From NCBI RefSeq assembly GCF_030936135.1, contig NC_082601.1, positions 44,971,671-45,035,670 on the forward strand: 64,000 nucleotides of DNA, written 5' to 3'. Within the stretch, counting starts at the first letter, position 1. Each line of letters opens with the position of its first letter. Source of the DNA: Gavia stellata. Its lineage: Eukaryota; Chordata; Aves; Gaviiformes; Gaviidae. The notes under the pieces were generated by a model. That model had not been told where the DNA came from. It saw only the letters and a program-made list of their open reading frames with translations, and ran no database searches. The position numbers and the translations under genes are program-made. This document shows, piece by piece, positions 48,401 to 63,400 of this stretch.

Positions 48401-51400
48401 GTTTTTTCTCCTCCAGGACTCAGTGCTAGACAAGCCCTCTGCTTACGTTTGTCTACAGAGGAAAAATGATGCTGCTCCCAGACACTCCCGCCCTTCACAG
48501 GTGGTTTGTTTTGCTCACTGCTTCCCCCAGATAGATGACCTTGCATTTTTTAATCTACTTTCTGCCTGTCCCCCTAGTCCAAGTATAACTTATTTGCCCT
48601 GCCCTTCCTTTCTGCCTCAGCACATGACACCTTATAACCTGCCCTTGGCCCCTGAAGTAGCAATACTTCCTTCAGCCCCCATTTTGGTGTCAGCAAGTTG
48701 GGTTTATGGTAGCTCTAGAAACACAAAAAAAAGCCTTAGCAACTGATGGTGGCCAGCAAGAAAAGCAACTGGTGCTGCCGTGGTAACTTGTGGCATTAAA
48801 ACAGTTTCTGGAAAGTTCTTGCTCATTTTCGCAGGCAAATGTCAAGGGGCTGCAAAAGAACTCCCAGTGGACGTGATCCGATGGGAAAGGCTCAGCCCTC
48901 ATGGGGGACCTCACCTGTGGAGTGCTGGAGAAGCCTTCCAGGGTCATCTCCACAGTCTTGCCCGGCATCAGCTCCATCCTCAGAGGCCGAAGCTTAAACA
49001 CGGGGCAGGCAGGTTTGGGGTTCTGGGCGGAGTCTTTGCCCTTGGTGGTACCAATGGCAGGGAGACGATGATGCCGGTGAAACGGGCTGAAACCTTCTGT
49101 TGTCCAACACAGGTACTGGGTGCGTCGCCCTTTATTCGTCATCTTGAAGTGGTAGCAGCAGGGGTCCAGGCTAGAAGAGAAGCAGAGATGGAAAATGTCA
49201 CGGGAGCTGCCATTTCCCAGCGATCACCCAGCTTCAGCACCCTGAAGGCATTATCCGACTGCACACTCAGCAATAAAGGCACCTCCAAAAAGGCTGACCT
49301 AGCTCAAAGCTACAGCAAGAGCCAGACCTTGGTTGCCCCGAAGTTTATCACCATCCAGCAGCTGCTCTGGTTGTGCACAGCAAGGAAAAGCTTCGTGAAG
49401 AACATTGTGGTGGGTTGACCTCGGCTGGATGCCGGGTGCCCACCAAGCCACTCAATCACTCCCCTCCTCAGCAGGACAGGGCGGGGAGAAAATAAGATGG
49501 AAAAAAACTCGTGGGTCACGAGAAAGGCAGTTTAATACGGCAAAAGCAAAGGCCGTGCACAGAAGCAAAGGAAAAGAAAAGATTTATTCTCTACTTCCCA
49601 TCAGCAGGTGATGTCTAGCCACTTCCCGGGAAGAAGAGCTTCAGTACGCTTAGCGGTTGCTCCACAAGACAAATGTTGTAATAACAAATGCCCCCCCTTC
49701 CTCCTTCTTCTCTTAGCTTTTATTGCTGAGCAGGCGTCGTATGGGATGGAACATCCCTTTGGGCAGTTTGGGTCAGCTGTCCTGGCTATGACCCCTCCCA
49801 AGATCTTGCCCACCCCCAGCCTAGCGGGGATGGGGGAATGTTGGAGAGACAGCCCTGGTGCTGTGCGAGCACTGCTCAGCAGTACCCAAAACACCGGTGC
49901 CTTATCAGCACCCTTCTAGCTACCAATACAAAGCACAGCACTATGAGGGCTGCTATGGGGAAAATGAACTCCATCTCAGCCAGACCCAACACAAACATCA
50001 TCTCAGTTGCTGCAGACAGAGCATCACCAGCCTTTGGGGCTTAATAATCCGAGTATTTTTCCAAGGGGCTTCCTGTAGGTCTCGCTGCATCAGACACTGA
50101 GCTGGCCTGGCCTGGCTGCAAGTGGAGGGAGGAACAGCTTCGCTGCCATTTCACCTTCCCCTTGGGAACTGCTGCCTCAGGTGGCTTCCTCCAAAGATGC
50201 TACTGGGGAGGCTGCAGGGTATACAGACTCATCTGGTGACCTGGGCACCACCTGCCTCACTGGTGGGATCCCCCTCATCCCCCCATCCCTTAGGGAGCAG
50301 CCAACCCTCATCGCCCCCAACATATCGCCCTTTGCCTCAACAGTGCAGCTGGTTTTGTGTTTTAGGGAGATAAATGCACTCTGAGAACACAGGATCAACA
50401 GAAGTTTTCCCAATACGAACACGGCAGCAAGACCAGCTCTAGCTGCTGAGGGAACGGAGCGACAACCAGAGATGAAGAACTAGAGCTAGATATAAAGCCA
50501 GATGAATATTCAATGGAAATTGATTCCTTCAGGTAAAGAAACACTAACCGCAGGCTAGTCTGGAGTAATTATTTTACCCTCTATAAAGCTGAGCATGACC
50601 AGGAAATGAAGAGTTCCTGGAACAGTTATTGTCTTTTTGAAAGGTACAGAACATGTGGCTTACAAAATGCATGTCTGCCATAAGCAGCTAAATACAAACA
50701 CACAAGCATGTACTATAGAACAAACAAGTCTGTGAAACACACTGTTAAAAAAAAAATAATGAGGTTTACAAGTTTAGTATGAAATGGTGTGTGTTGTGGA
50801 GAGCAACGGATGAAAGCTCGGAGCAGCTCTGGGGAGATGCAGAATTTGTGGCTCTGGGAAAGCCCAACTCATCGGAGATGTTACCGGGGTCCCACCACAG
50901 CTCACTCGGTGGCAGTTCTGCAGCCGACACCAACGGCAACAACTCCAAACAGAGCCTGCGGGTGAAGGGGGGCAGAGCACAATGACATGAGCCACCCCAA
51001 CATTGTCCCCTGTGTTGTGTAGCCAATCTGCGGCTGCACAGAGCACAGGACACGCTGGACAAGCACCAACCTCCCTGCAACGTCCCTGCTGATGTGGATG
51101 GCTTGTGGATGCATATTTAAGTTGCTGAAAATCTATCCTAAATGCTTAAGGTAGGATTAACCTGCTCTTTCTAACCAAAAATGTAGGTATCAGAGCACTG
51201 TGGACCCTCTTTGCAGCCAGGGAAAGGAACAGGCACCTCGAGAAGATGATGCCTCTCGCCCCAAAAGGTCTCCAACACAAGGCAAGCAGCACTTTGCAAA
51301 GGCTTATTTCCCTCCCCTGTTTAGAAGGACGTGCCTGGTTTCAGACACACACGGAAGCATCAACAAATCCCCTCCTCCGAGCCAAGCTCTTTCAATAAAT

Positions 51401-54400
51401 ACTCTCAATTTATCCCACCCAACCTCTCCTCCTCTCCCTTTCAGAGCTGGGCCTGCAGCCACCCTCACTTGCCCGTGCCCCGGGCTGCTGCTGCGGTCTT
51501 GACAGAGGAGACAGGGAGGAAAGCAGGCAGGAGTGACGAGGAAAGAGCAACTACGTCTCATAAAGAGCAGCCTGGCAGGGGAGCCGGGGATGACGAGTGA
51601 ACTAAGGCATGATACAGGGCAAAGACAAATTCTGCTGCTCCTCCAGGACTCCCGGCAGAGGGGAAATAAAGCAGCACCATTACTTTACTCGAGGAGTTGC
51701 TAACAAGCTACCTCCACAGTTTTCCGCTGCTGCAAGATGATACTCCACAGTGAGTGAAAAAGCAAGCCATGTTATTCCAAAGGGAAATATGTTTATACTC
51801 GTGATGTAGTGTTTTCCAGCAGGAGGCTTCGGGGACCTACTGTTCTTCCTCCGTATCTTTATTTGATAAAGTGAGGAAATAAAGGTATTATAAGTAAGGG
51901 CAATTCAGTGACAATTTAGCAACTGGTGTCCATTTTGGTGGCTTTTGATGGCATCTAACATCTTTCAAATGGCCATAAAATGCTTCTAAAGGAATTCTTG
52001 TGGCTTCAGTGAAACGGAGCCAGGACCTTGAGCACGGAAGGAGAACTAGCCTGAAGGACTACAGCAAAACTCCTCCTGGCTGAGCCCACGGCAGAAGCGG
52101 GAGCTGAGAGGTAGCCTACCTGAAGTGGCGTCCCAAGTTGAGCTCCGGACCAAAGGGTTTGTCAGTGACAATGGTGGTGCCAATGCCGACAGCCCGGACG
52201 GGGATGACATAGGAACGGCTGTTCTCTATGAACAGGTTCACCTCGTCCCTGAATTTCTCCGTGTCATCCAAGTTTGCGATGATGGTCACAGACACCTCAG
52301 TCTCGGGGGGGATCACTCCTTTACTGGGTTCAATCCTCCAGCGCGAGCGTTTGCCAGCCTGCAAGACAAGCCAAACACTAACTTAGCATGGAAACCATGG
52401 ACCCTGGTCTCTTGTAGGGTGCAGGAAAAGGAAGGACTAAAGATACGAGGGTAAAAACCAGAAAGGCTTCATTTCCCTAAATCTAAGCTACGGTGTCTGC
52501 AAACAGCAACTATGCAGGAGCTTATACAACCTGTAGTTTACCCTCCTTTAACAGACTCACTTCATTAACCCCGTTTTGCCCAACCCAAGAGATGCTCATC
52601 CTCAGGAGAAGGTTATTCCCCCTCCTCTTTTGGTCTCTCTTTTGGAGTGCGCACCAAGGGAAGCTACTTTATCTCTCCTGGCTTCCCAACAACGGTGGCC
52701 GGGTTTGCATGAAGGCTCAAGGCCAGAGGAAGCCAGAGGACTGCTCAAATCCCACCGTGGCAGCCACGTGCCTGGGGGATACTGCTGAGAGCCTGAAGAA
52801 TAACTCTGCAAAACCGGTCGTCTCTCCCAAGAGTTAGGCAGTGCTTCTCAACAGCCCCTGAAGGACTGAAGCACTCGGTCCCCACTGATCACCAGCTGCA
52901 GCGAGGTGTCCCACTGTCCTTGGCTTTGAAACACTCAGCTGTAAGTGTTTACAGCAGGGCAGTAAAGAACTAAGCAGAAAGAAAGGGCAAGACATGCCCT
53001 GTGGGCATGGCCCGGGCTTCCCAAGCATTCTCCTCCTCTGGTTTCTCATGCACCTTGCGCTACAGATGGGGCAATGAGGGGGCTGGACCCCCGGTCCATT
53101 TAAAAGCACAGTTGCAGGGAGCAAGCTTGCAGCGGACAAAGAGAAACGCATGCAACATCCCCTGGCCAGCATGAAATGCACTGGGATGTAGATGTACGGC
53201 TTCAAAGTGTCCATCACGGTGTTAGTGGCACACGCACCCCACAGTTCAGTGCTGTGTTTGGGACGACAGGCACTACTCACCCAAAACACCGCAGTATTCT
53301 AAGAGAAAAGGCTTTTTTCTTCTTTTTTTAATGAAAAGCAAGGATGAGCTTGCAGGCCTGACATGATCCAAGTGCCTGATCCAGGTGAAGTCAGCTTGAG
53401 TTTCCATCTGTCAGCCTGGTGGCACTGAGCTCTAACAGGACACCAGACAGCCCAAGGGAGAAGAACACCAGAAAACCAAGCAGCACTTCAAAGTCATGGA
53501 AAGCATTTTAAATAACCCCCCCAAATGACCTCTGCTAACGAGGGTAAGACTAGCGGGAGGACAGGGAAGCAGTAACTTGCTGAGCATTCAGGGTCCCGGC
53601 AGCGTGGGGAGGTGCCCCAGCTATGAAAACTCCTTAGGCTGACTGCACGTCAGGTCTGCATGCCTGCATCCCAGGATGGAGCATGCCAAAGGCATCAAAA
53701 TTATTCCAGGCACTGGCAAAACTAATAAACTCAGTTCCAGGCTCTTCAAAGCCTTCCCTCCCCGCAGCCTGCGCAATTCGCTCAGATAACAACAAAATCG
53801 CACATCAGCCAGAACAAAAAACAGAATCACTAAAACAGCATCTCTTTATCGGCACTGTTTTGAAGTTTATCTCCCTGTTTTGCTGTCTCTCCATATGACC
53901 ATTTCTTTAATAAAGGGCATGTCATCAAAAGCTTGAGATAATATGCAATGAAATCAGGAAATGAAACAAAACCTGCACTAAATGAGGAGAGAAGCAAATA
54001 TGGGAATGGGAACTGCATGTTCTCTCCTTGCTTACACTGAGTTTGACCAAAACTCTTTATATGCTGCCTGAAAATCACTTGATTCTCTCTAGGGAATCCC
54101 AGTGAGAAGATAAACAGGTGCAGCTTCTTTTTTTTTTTTTTAAATAAACAAAACATGGTCTCTTCTGCAACATCAGCTCCAGTTGAATCTGAGGGCAGCT
54201 CATCCCTGGGAAGGTGGAAGGGGATCTGCTCCCCAGGTGCTCTCCTGAAGACGACAACACATCTGGCTGGATGACCGCTGCTGGAGACCACGCGGCAGTG
54301 AGCTCCATCAGGAGCACAGGGCTCTGGATTAGGGAGGTCAAGGATCCCGTCAAAGGAGACAGGAACCCAAAATTAGGAAACAGAGCACCGTCACTACAAG

Positions 54401-57400
54401 GGGAAGTCCCAAGAAAGCTTTCCTCTCTCCTCCCTCATTACAAGGCACCAGGAAAACACCGTTTGCCTCCCTGCGGTAGCACATAACACACCCAGCACGG
54501 TGGTTATGCAGGCAGAAGAAAGCTGCCGCTGATTAACAAAAATTGCACCCTAGGCCTTGTCTTTTCCTTCCTGATCTCACAGGTGTGATACGCAGCTGCC
54601 TTCTGTGATGCTGAGACATGTCATTCTTGGTAGCCAAATAAAAGATGCCTGAGGAGACAGAGTGACAACAAACAAGTAGGAAATGATCAAAGAAAGATGC
54701 TTTTTTCTCTCTGCCTTTCTGCAGGGAAAGCAAACACTTCCATTAATCAATACAACTCTTTTGCACTTGTCAATACAGCAAAAATCAGATACTTAGGGAA
54801 ACAGGAAAAGACGATGACAGCGACAGCAAGGAGGAGAAACGGCCACTTTTTTCAGCAGGTCGCATCAGCCCCCAGCTAAGCTGCAGCAGCTCCTTCATGT
54901 TGACCTATTCCTCCAGTCTTTTTTACCACAAAAAAGGCAAATCCTCCCCTTGCGGGATCCACAGGATGCTCTAACAGGGCTGCCTGGCAGCTGGGAAAGC
55001 AATCTGACAAAGAAAGGTACGTCAGACAGACACAGGATTCAGTGGATGAGCATGGGATAACACGCTGGCCCCAAGGGTCACAGCCCTGCAGCTACCCCGG
55101 CAAGCAGGGATAAGTCAACCAAGGACTAGGGTATGAAGTCCCTACACTCCAGTACAAACCCAAAAAGTCCCATCTCAAGGCACAGCTTTGGAGGGGGTTT
55201 TTATTTCCTTCCTTCTGGTGGCAGAGATGCTCAGTGCTGCTCCCCGCAACTCATCCGACAGACACAAGAGGGGCACGGGGAAGCCTGTGCATGATGAGGA
55301 GTACTCCAGGTAATTCCTTAAGTCTCTATCCCAAAGTGAAGTTATCCACAAAAAACATCTCAGCTTGCTCAGATAATGCTCTTTTCTCCCATAAAGCAAG
55401 AAGAAAGCTCGACTTGACAGGAACAGCAATTTGCATGTGGTGGTTAAGGATACCACCATGGCCATCTGCATTACAGCATTTTCCTTTTCTGTTTTGAACA
55501 AGACACCAGCCTTTTATTTGCCCTGTTGCTGCCCCTTAATCTAATCTCATTCAGGTTGTTGAGCTGCCAGTCAGCATGCTGTAATGTTGCTGATCCAACA
55601 CTGCTCTGAAAATTTCAATCAAGAGCTCTTTCTTTCGAGTGGGGACCGTGATCCAGAAGCCTAACTGCAAAGAGCCAGGGTTTTGAGATTAGCCATCAAA
55701 CGGGAAACAGGGAAATCCCAGCTCGCTGTCCTGCGGCAGTCTCCAAGCAGGAAATCAAAGCAGCAGCTTTGGCATCTTCGAGAACACAAGACTTGGGTTC
55801 AGGGGCGCAAATGAATGAAGGATGCCCACGTCACCCATCAGCTAGGCTAAGGGACGGCCGGAGCCAGTTCTGCTCTCAGATCTACATGTGCAGGTCACCC
55901 TGACACCCGACTGCATCTCAAATTTTATCTCCAAAATTATTCAGTCCCTTCTTCCCATCAATAAACTGCCAGGCAGCAGCAAAGGGCAAAACTTCAACCG
56001 AGGCAACAAAACAGCACCAAAGTAGGCAGCTGCTGAGGGCAAGGGAGGAGCTGGAGCACACCTCGCCTGCCACGGTGCTGCTCCCATCAGGCAGGCTCAG
56101 CATCACCGTCCTGAAGGGTCTGAAGAGCCCTTGCTGAAACGGCTGATCCAGCAGGTTCCCAGCACCTGCCTCCTTGAACATCTCCAGGATAGCAGCAGCT
56201 ATCCTGAGAAGCTGAGATGCTCACCATGGGGTAACTCCATGCTGGGGAGTCAGCAGAGGGGCTATGGAACAGCAGAGGCCATCTTTGCTGCAGGAAAAGA
56301 AGTCATCCCTGAACCACCTCATATTACTGTTTGAGTTATTGATTAGCACAATATTTGCAGAGATCGCAGGGAAGCAGGATGGGATTTATTGCCCAGTCCC
56401 ATAAGTTAGGGCACTGAGGCAATGGAGAGGCAGATACACCCCTGCAAGCTCCCTGGGTGCACTGCAAGCTGCCCAGGGGAGGGAGGGAAGGCATCACACC
56501 CCGACGGTAGTACCTAAACGGAGCTCTGAAGGTCAGTCTTGGGTACAAGCATGCAAACCCCATCATTTATACACCAGTACCACCCATCCGAGGTGGCTTG
56601 CTCTCTGCAGAGATGGAAAGCAGATTTTCTTTGTGGAGCCAAAGAAAGCTGCCCTGGGAATCCCCCACTTTGAGGTTATGTTTATGCTCCGGGGCACAGA
56701 AACTGGAGCGAACAAGCTGCAAAAGCAGCAAAAGGGAAATTCAGCCTGGGTTAACCAGCCCCAGAACTTCAACCCACCTAGCACAGAGAAGCACAAACCC
56801 CCTCCAAACCCTGTTTTCCTGCCTCCATCCCCCCTCCAGTGGGGAGCACATCCCACCCAGCCTCAGCACCCGAGCCCTTCCCGCCTGCATCAGCCCCACT
56901 CCCCCTGCCAGGGAAGCAGCCAAGCTCTCCTCCTGCTATGCAGCTTGTCACACTAGGCAGCCTCCATGAATTAAATAACCTTCTTCTGCAGCTACTCTCC
57001 AGAGATGCTCTGCAATGCTACGGAGTCTACAGACTCTGTCGCTACACCACCCTTACAAGCATATCTTTGGGCAACAACCCAGCTGGGGTGACCCCCAGTA
57101 GGGGTGAAACTCACCTCACCACCAGCAGTTGGAGGACAGACCTCACACCCTAGTCTCTATCGTCAGCTGGAGGTTGAGGCAAAGCAGATGCAGATGGAAC
57201 AGGGAAACCACAGGGAAACCCATGCTCTTTCAGGAGCAAAGGGCCACAGGGTTCCCTTCATCGCCTAGAGCTCCAAAAGCATAACTCTCAGAGCTAAATA
57301 CCTTCCACAAAACAAAGGGACAACTTGTAAAAGTGATCCAGACTCATTTCTGCTCAAACATCTATGCAAACTTTCTATTTTACTGAGGGGTTCCCCAGAG

Positions 57401-60400
57401 AAAACCGCCCCCAGAGCCAGGCTCCTCTTGCCACGTTGTGATGGAATATCTCCCTTTCTCCCTCGGGGAGCAATATGGAAATGTTGCATAGAAAGGTCAA
57501 GTCACAGGCTGCTATGGACCATTTTTGCTGGAAAAGAGCCCCACAGATACTTACCATCTCTGCCCAGAAGGATGCAGGGATGACAGTCTGATTGCAGAGG
57601 CGGAGAGTTTGGGAAGCATCTTGTAAAACTTGGATACGGCCAAAATTTATTTTACTCGGGTGCACGGAGACAACTGGTCCTTCTCCAACGCTCACTAAAT
57701 GGATCTTCTGCTCCAGGAAGCAGGTAGGAAAGATCAAAGAGAACAGGGAAAGTTGAAAAAGATTAGACCACTCTAAGGGTACTCCTAGACTGAGGGATGA
57801 TTAGGGTGGTTTGAAATTTCCAGTGTGGTAAGACTGAAACAGAAGGCCTGGAGCACGTGTGGGATCTGGAGCCATCCCATCTGAAAGCCACAAGCTCCCG
57901 GTATCAGGGGGTAAAGAAACCCAGTTTCCCACGCTTGCTTTTTCACACCTCCTCCACACTGTTAGCTCTCTTCCCTGTACCCTGTGCCTGCTCCCACCCC
58001 TTTTCCTGCTCAGCCTTGCCCCAAACCACCCTCCCTGACTTCTGCTGCTGCACAGCCCCACTTGGAGACTAACTTCGTTAACACTCCCAAAGCGACACCT
58101 GTGACAACCAGCACAAGTCAGAAGCAAAGCAGGCTCTTCAGAGTACAGATCATGCAAGTTACTTGCCTCTGATTTGTGCTTGTGTGTATTCCTGGTATTA
58201 TATGAATAACAGACATAAATTCTAGTGGGGGGAAACCCTTCTTTTGAAGGGAAGCATGCCTTATATTTACGAGCAACTCTTTTGTCAAACTTCACATTTC
58301 CCTGCAAAGCCTGCGTTGCCTGGCCTTCCCGTTGACTGCTTTACATGGCACACCCACAAGGGCCTGGGTTGAGAGGTTCAGTGGCATCCAGGGGATTTAG
58401 CAGCATCATTTCCATTCCTTTTCATGGAAGTTTAAATCCCGCAACTACTTTCAACATGTCAGCCTTCCTTTCTGTTACAGAAAGCCTCAGGTTCCCAGCA
58501 ATCCTCTGACATCCTCCTTCATGCTCAGACAGATGACAAGACATTTTAAAACAGCTGCTTCAAAAGTTAGTATCCTTTTAATTTAAAGTGTAACTAAATT
58601 TCATCTAGATTTCAGCTAGATGAAGCCAGGACACTACATACAACGGTCTCTTGACCACATTTTGTTGTCGCTGCTGCTGTTGTGTATGCAAATGGTGTGG
58701 AGACTCACATGTTTTCAGCTGGGACTTTTGGCAAAGAGATTTGATGGATATTTCTCAAACATGATGGGCCTGACTTCAGAAAAGCTTAAATCCAGCTTTG
58801 CACAAAACATCACTTCAGCATGTTTTCTTACGTGCTTGCTTTAGCAGGATTCAGGGAGATCCCTGTGCGCTCCTGAGCAAAAGTCCTAATGAAGCAGCGG
58901 TTGCTGCTCATCTAATAATACAGCAGAGTAGGAGAGGCAGGGATCGTGCTGCATTTTAGACTGGGCTTGTTATCCCATCTCACATATCCATAATGAAATG
59001 CTGTGTCAGACACTTGGATTACCACCTAAGAGAATACCACCCCTCCTCTTCTCTGGGCATGAGCCATTGCTCATGCCACGGATCCCTTCTTTCCTTGTCC
59101 ACGCCAGCCATATATTACAAGTTCTTGTTTTCCCAGGAAGAATCCCTGTACACTTTATGCCCCACCAAGATGAGTCGCACAAAGGCACACATCTCCCCTA
59201 GCACTCACCAGCGGGGATCCTTCGCTCCCAAACACCGCGACACGAGCCACTGTGTCCTGCTCTCCCGTCACCTGGGCTTCCAGTGTAACCGGGACCTCCA
59301 CCAAGCTGCGAGGCTGGATAATCCCGCATGGCGTGGGGCTGGAGTACCACACAGGAGCATCCTTCTTGTGTTCCTATAAGGCACAGAATCAAAACCAACT
59401 TTAAAGCTTCCTCAAAGGTCACTCTAAACTCCTTGACATCTACCACAATGACAATTCACGCACATTTTTAAAAATCCCTAGGAGAAAGCAGAGAGGCACA
59501 AAAACAGATGCAAGACTAGTATGGGCTTAGCATCCTGAGGGGGTCCGAGAGCTGCTGCATGCACAAACACCCGCTCCTGTGCTGGCAGCCTCCTTGCAGC
59601 AGCCTTTCATGACCTTCTAAGTTCTCCTACGGGAAAGTACCCCAAAGACTAGACTATGAACTGCTTCCTAAAGTTTATATTCAGGCAGGTTCCTATTTAA
59701 CTGCTTTCTAAAGTTTCTATTCAGGTAGGTTCCTATTCTCAGCAAACCTTTAGGTTTGACTATAAACCAGCAAGGTCTTCTCTAAAACTCCTTTTTTCCT
59801 AATATACCCCTTGACAACATTTGAGGAAAGGAGGTGGATGCGATGCCAAACCTGAGGAAGAACTGCATAGCAGCCTGGGAGATTGCTGTCGTTCTCAAGG
59901 GTCAGCATCTGCCGATACGGGTACTTTAGAAAGCACCGTCCAAATGTCATGACCGGGTTGAGCACTCGCAGCTGAGGAACGATGCATCTAGGCAAAGAGA
60001 TGACCAAAAGGGAATTGGAGATACTGAGAGAATGTAGAATTTATTTACTCCCCAAATAGCATGAAATGGAGCATAACACGTGTCACTGTCAAATGGACGT
60101 TTAAGACCCCTACAGCAATCAATTGCCTTTAATTTCTTTTTATACAACAACCTCTTGTAAAGGAGGAGCAAACCCTGAGTCTCAGCATTGTAGGGGCTGC
60201 CAAGTGCCCAGGCAGAGCACTGTGCCCTGTCCCAGAGCTGTCTGATGGGCACCTTTGCCCCAGGAGGCTTGCAAAGACACCTTGCACCCTCCTGACGCTC
60301 CCAGCAAGGCATGAGCTCCAGGGGAGCCTTCCCACCCATGACCAGGGCTCACCAAGCCTCAGGGAACACAAGACCCCACAATCTCAGTAAAAATTACTCC

Positions 60401-63400
60401 CTCCTCTCCCATACCTCTCTTGCCCTGCCTGAAAACTCAGCCATTTACCCCAGCAGCAGAGGGCACAAGCCACCACCTGCCTCACGCAGTGGCTGGTCAC
60501 CCCTTCCCCACTTCTGTAGCCACCTCGCTCCTTGACCCTCACGGGTCCATACACTGTCTGCTCCCATTTGCACTTCTTTTACGGAATTGCAGCCCAGGCA
60601 CTGACTGGAAGACTCTGCCTCTTGCAATTCAACTGACACCCACTGCAGCACAACAGCATCGAATCTGGCTGCAGCAAGAACAGCTTTTGGCTTAAATCTG
60701 AGAACAGTACGTCTCAGAAGGACCAGAGGAAAGCAGAGAAACCTGAGCTCACCTTCCACATCAAGGACTATTTTCCCCGTCCTAAGATCTTGCCTCTACT
60801 TCCCCTCACCAGTCCTGACACAAGCCCCTTCCCCATTTGCACATGCCTTCGTTAACTGAACCAGACACCAGCTTTCAGCAGGCTGATCACTGTGTCCCAA
60901 ATGAATGTTGCATTTTGGTTGCAACCCAGCACAAGTCCACCACTTGCAGGAAGAAGGAGAGGCAGCCCTTTGGAAATTTCTTACACCTCAAGCACCAAAA
61001 GCCAGGCCAAACATGAATATAATTACTGTTCCCTTTAGAAAAAGGCTCAGCCCCATGCCTGTCCGTTGAGCACAGGTGCTTCTCAACGTGGGCTGCTTTC
61101 AAAGCACTGCTGTTCTCCTAGCTAGCTGGGTAGAACTAGCTCATTAAGCAACGCTTCTCATTTGGAGATGGAGCCAGAAAACCGCGTGCAAGGCAGTGTG
61201 CTGGTGGGGGGTGCACGAGGAGAGACGATGAGCTGCAAGGGAAGCGGTGATACCTGGCTGTGAGAGGCAATGCCAACATCTCCTTGCCAACACCGTCCAC
61301 GTCCACCACCAGTGCCAGCTCGTATCTCTTCACGGTGTTGGAACACAGGGTGACCTGGCGGAAGAGAAGACCATCAAATACTTCATCGCTCCCAAAAGCC
61401 ATCGTCCATGTGTGGTGTCCTCCGGTTCTCCTTCCACAGTAAGGAAAGGGAGGATTTTGCCCTAATTCTTCTGCTGGTCCATGTACAGAGCACAGGCTCT
61501 GCGAGTAATAAAAGTCTTCTGACAAGATCTGCTCTGTTAAATACACCGTGCAGTTATCAGGGTATATGCAAGCTAAATTAAAGCACAATTAGACTAATGC
61601 TCTACTCACCACTGTATTAAAATTAAGGGACCAGTTTGTAATCTCGACTAGAATAGCATAAATCCAGAGGAAATCTGCTGACTTGAACAGAATGAGTTCA
61701 GCTTTACAGGGGGAAGCTGAGAGCAAAACGTGGCCCAGCAGATGCTGTGCAGTTCACGGCTGCCAGAGCTTTTGCAGTCCCCCTTGGGGATCGCTGCAGT
61801 GAATACAGCTCCTCCTGCTCAACAGGACAGGAGAAATTAGACTGGGAAGAAAGGCAAACTGCTTTATCCAATGACATCTCTCTTTTTAACAGCCACCTTC
61901 TGTCCTCATCCTTCCTCTGCCCACTTTAAATCCAAGAGATCGCTCTAAGCAGCTCTCAAAAACACAGGAGTGGCTTCTGTACCTGACTATACGGTACAAG
62001 ACCTTCCGCTCAGGATTTTGGAAACAAAACGGTGCTCCTTCTGAAACGTCCCAGAGTAACCCAGCCAACAAAAGCCTAACACTAATGCATATATCTTACT
62101 CGCGTTATGCTGGCAGCACTAAAGCCCTCTCATGCATCAGTGAAGCTTCAGCTCCACCTGCTGAAGCACGTATGGCCGGACTCTTTCCATACCTGGATAT
62201 CCACGACCCCCTGGGAGCGGATGGTCCCTCTGCACGGCGTGATGGTAAATTCGGTTGGCTTCACAAGACCTTGGGCTCCCCTTCTCCAGGATGAGTGAGT
62301 GTTGTCCGACACAGGAACAAAACTGGTAACACTGGGCTCTCCCGAGCCGTCCCCAGGAATGCGAAGGTTGAAGGTCATGGGCACCAAGGAGGTGTTAGTG
62401 AGGCGACACGACAAGGTGCGAGGAAAGCCTAGGAAATGACACAAATATGAATTTACACCCCAGTTATCCCCCTGAGTCCTGGTGTGAATATCCTGTTATG
62501 ATAAAACTGTGCCTGGAGTTCAGCTCTTTTCAATCTGAACCACAGCTAGTTGAGAAGCTAAGCAAGGAATTCATCGTCACTTAAGCTCTCTTTTATGCTG
62601 ATCACAGAGATTGTTTCCTTGGCAATGCCCACTCTTAGCGATGCCGAACACCAGAATTTTGTCTCTCTTTACCTGAGGAGCGCTCTCACATGCCCCAAAA
62701 CCAGCATCAGTTATTTCTCGCTTATGAGCGTACATCCAGACAGACCATTTTTTCTGAAAATTCAGTCCGTAACATTCCCTGTTAACTCCACGAACACCCC
62801 CACAGTTTTCAATATATAAAAGCAGTGTATTGTCATCGAGGAGAAGCTCCAGTAAAAGAAAGGATGGATGCAATTGGCTACTACAGCACGATGCAAAGCA
62901 CTCTAATGCAGTTTCTCTAGGCAGCATCCTCAAGGCATCTCCTGTTTGGGGGCAATCAGACTCAGCTCGTGACAACCTGCAGCCCACTTCACAGGAGGCA
63001 AGCCTGATGCTTGCTTAGAAATTAGCAGGAACCGTGTCTCACCTTACCTAACAAACAGGGACATCGCATGCATGTTGCACACTGGCTTTGGTTACTGCCG
63101 CAAGGGTTTACGTCACTTTACCTTTGATACTTGCTTTCCATAATGGAAAAGCAGTGATACAACCACACCTGGTGGGGATGTGCTGCAGAGACAGGACATC
63201 AGCCCACAGCCTGCTCTGGAGTGGACATCTGCCTTGGATGGCCAGCTCTGTGAGAAGGAGACATCTCCCATGGCCTGCTTACCAAGCGTTACTTGAACAC
63301 AGGTGGGGAGGAAAACCAACTGCAGACACAGCAGGTAGTTCATCCATGCCCATCGACAGTGACCACTGCCCACCTCCAGCAACTACTCCAGCAGGGAGGC

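Larger units (their letters stand above)
49171..52119 (-). other. HYDIN intron between E7 and E8, hosts a solo LTR
   Basis: Apart from the LTR at 49,406-49,993 I see no element or exon. Open frames of 60-105 codons lie in both strands without a recognised domain. Confidence 0.65.

Noticed and set aside
52116-52364. 82-codon stand-alone minus-strand gene starting with Met
   Set aside because: The Met and next codon lie in the intron; an acceptor AG lies just inside, and the sequence is HYDIN exon E7.
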